Source: Methanospirillum purgamenti (GTDB lineage: Archaea > Halobacteriota > Methanomicrobia > Methanomicrobiales > Methanospirillaceae). Taken from it: a stretch of DNA of 64,000 nucleotides. The position numbers were made by a program, and so were the translations under genes. Numbering within the stretch: position 1 is the stretch's first letter; each line of letters starts with the position of its first letter. The stretch lies in the NCBI RefSeq assembly GCF_018502485.1, contig NZ_CP075546.1. The stretch is one strand, 5' to 3'. The notes below the pieces were generated by a model that was given only the letters and a program-made list of their open reading frames with translations, did no database searches and had not been told where the DNA came from. This document shows positions 62,573 to 64,000 of the stretch, one piece after another.

Positions 62573-64000
62573 TTAGATAATGATTGCTGCAGATGTCTTA
62601 TCTTTTTCTTCGTCGAAATCGACAACAACTGCTTCAGTTGACAGGAGCATTCCTGCAATTGATGCTGCATTCTGAAGACCGGATCTGACAACCTTTGTCG
62701 GGTCAAGAACACCTGCCTGGAGAAGGTCCTCATAGGTGTCGGTCTTTGCATTGTATCCATATGTCTCGCTTGCATTGTTCTTGATCATAGCGATGACTTC
62801 GGCACCCTCGCGACCTGCATTGTCTGCTATCTGGCGGAGTGGCTCTTCGAGAGCACGCTTTACAATGTTGACACCGATCATCTGTTCAGGGTCAGCATTC
62901 ATGGAGTCAAGTGCCTTGGTTGCACGGAAGAGGGTAACTCCACCACCGGCAACATAGCCTTCCTCGACTGCTGCCTTGGTTGCGTTAAGTGCGTCATCGA
63001 TACGCATCTTCTTCTCTTTAACCTCGGTCTCGGTTGCAGCGCCTGCCTTGATGACTGCGACACCACCGGAGAGTTTTGCAAGACGGTTCTGAAGGGTGGT
63101 CTTGTCGTACTTCTTCTCAGTGATGTTAAGCTGGGAATCGATCAGTTTCTTACGGGTCTCGATGTCTGACTTCTTACCCTTGCCGCCTACGACAGTGGTC
63201 TTGTCCTGGTCAACCTTGATGGTTCTGGCCTGGCCAAGCATATCAAGGGTAACATCCTCGATTGCAAGGTTCCGCTCTTCGCTGATGACAGTTCCGCCAG
63301 TAAGAATTGCAATGTCCTGGAGGACTTCCTTTCTGACATCTCCGAACTCCGGTGCCTTGACTGCACAGACCTTGATGGCTCCGCGGATGATGTTTAAGAT
63401 AAGAGCGGTCTGGGCTTCTCCGTCAACATCGTCAGCGATGATAAGGAGTGGTTTTCCAGTCTGAGCGATCATCTCAAGGACCGGGATTAAGGTCTTCAGG
63501 CTTGAGATCTTCCGGTCGGTGATGAGGATGTATGGCTCTTCAAACTCGACAACACGGCGTTCCTGGTCGGTGACCATGTAAGGTGAGATATACCCGCGAT
63601 CAAATTGCATACCTTCGACATGCTCAAGGCTGGTCTCTAAGGTCTTTGAGTTCTCTACGGTGATGACACCATTGTATCCAACCTTGTCCATTGCCTCAGA
63701 AATAAGGTTCCCGATCTCCTCGTCATTGTTTGCAGATATGATGGCGATGCGGTTGATGGTCTCTTTATCCTTGACCTCGATGCTCTTTGCCTTGATGTCT
63801 GCGACTGCAGCATCGACCGCTTTCATGATACCCTTCTTGATCTCAATTGGGTTTGCACCGGCGGTGATATTCTTGATACCCTCGGTGATCATGGACTGTG
63901 CGAGCACGGTTGCAGTAGTAGTTCCGTCTCCGGTGGTGTCTTGGGTCTTTGATGCTACTTCCTTGATGAGTTTTGCACCAACATTCTCGAACTTGTCTTT
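62573..64000 (-). CDS. groL: Group I chaperonin GroEL, 5' part beyond the window
   Basis: The frame is open to the right edge. It contains D-G-T-T-T-A-T-V-L-A-Q (ATP site), G-M-Q-F-D-R-G-Y-I-S-P-Y, E-V-K-E-K-K-M-R-I-D-D-A-L-N-A-T and G-V-T-L-F-R-A, which are GroEL features, not those of the archaeal thermosome. It forms the double-ring cage that folds proteins. The usual Gly-Gly-Met tail is absent; it ends A-A-I-I-I. Codons are richer in G and C at third positions than in neighbouring genes, as expected for a highly expressed or acquired gene. GroEL is known in Methanosarcina and related methanogens. Confidence 0.93.
   Translation of the reverse strand, partial: KDKFENVGAKLIKEVASKTQDTTGDGTTTATVLAQSMITEGIKNITAGANPIEIKKGIMKAVDAAVADIKAKSIEVKDKETINRIAIISANNDEEIGNLISEAMDKVGYNGVITVENSKTLETSLEHVEGMQFDRGYISPYMVTDQERRVVEFEEPYILITDRKISSLKTLIPVLEMIAQTGKPLLIIADDVDGEAQTALILNIIRGAIKVCAVKAPEFGDVRKEVLQDIAILTGGTVISEERNLAIEDVTLDMLGQARTIKVDQDKTTVVGGKGKKSDIETRKKLIDSQLNITEKKYDKTTLQNRLAKLSGGVAVIKAGAATETEVKEKKMRIDDALNATKAAVEEGYVAGGGVTLFRATKALDSMNADPEQMIGVNIVKRALEEPLRQIADNAGREGAEVIAMIKNNASETYGYNAKTDTYEDLLQAGVLDPTKVVRSGLQNAASIAGMLLSTEAVVVDFDEEKDKTSAAIII

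Noticed and set aside
1..64000. CRISPR array linked to the CARF-HEPN gene
   Set aside because: No regularly spaced direct repeats of 24-40 bases were seen in any intergenic region.
62573..64000. Thermosome (group II chaperonin) identity
   Set aside because: The sequence has group I features such as G-M-Q-F-D-R-G-Y and lacks thermosome ones.

Overview
The window is a stretch of an archaeal chromosome, most likely a methanogen of the order Methanomicrobiales (Methanospirillum-like). This rests on a YcaO/TfuA pair of the kind that thioamidates McrA, several methanogen-type small Cys proteins (DUF2180, DUF2769), a TupABC tungstate transporter, many REC-PAS-histidine kinases ending in a RHDxxN H-box, TATA boxes about 25-30 nt before short leaders, U-tract terminators and GGTGAT/GGAGG ribosome binding sites. 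Genus assignment is inference; no rRNA or tRNA gene was found here. I saw no CRISPR array.

Layout. 1-7.3 kb: the 5' part of a glycerol dehydrogenase-like gene, a VOC protein, small HTH genes, an unknown Zn-ribbon/GRAM-like protein, an operon of a DUF2193-like protein, DUF2180 and aquaporin, a TiaS-like protein and two small conserved genes. 7.5-15.3 kb: a molybdenum/tungsten district with a MoSto-like amino-acid-kinase-fold protein, a MOT1 molybdate permease, TupC-TupB-TupA, and the molybdopterin/sulfur-carrier genes moaE, moaD and moeB, which overlap directly with tfuA and ycaO (to 17.1 kb). 17.2-23.5 kb: DUF2769, an orphan CARF-HEPN protein, a DOMON protein, bactofilin-like and other membrane proteins, Nudix, a flavodoxin-fold oxidoreductase and a HerA-like ATPase. 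23.6-38.6 kb: three REC-PAS-histidine kinases, the first split by an IS1634-like element, with pyrC, DUF4349, a universal stress protein and membrane proteins between them. 38.7-45.6 kb: a two-gene AddB/AddA-like helicase-nuclease. 45.6-52 kb: MalQ, a GH57 protein, a HEPN protein and a bacterial-type phosphofructokinase. 52-57.7 kb: an NAD-kinase-like protein, TrpB2, an APC permease and an AIR-synthase relative. 57.8-64 kb: two secreted subtilases sharing a C-terminal domain, and a GroEL (group I chaperonin) running off the right edge.

The most striking result is gene decay. Three otherwise intact genes each carry one in-frame nonsense codon: a SemiSWEET-like transporter (TAG), an AlkA-like glycosylase (TAG) and TrpB2 (TAA). 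In each case the reading frame and family motifs continue unchanged past the stop. A fourth gene, a histidine kinase, is interrupted by a 1551-bp IS with a 6-bp target duplication; removing the element and one copy of the duplication restores a 641-residue frame exactly. Whether the nonsense codons are real mutations or base-call errors cannot be settled from the sequence alone.

Functional themes are Mo/W acquisition and cofactor assembly next to McrA thioamidation, nucleic-acid processing and possible defence proteins (CARF-HEPN, Swt1-like HEPN, AddAB, HerA-like), glycogen/maltodextrin turnover feeding a bacterial-type PFK, and multi-PAS signalling.
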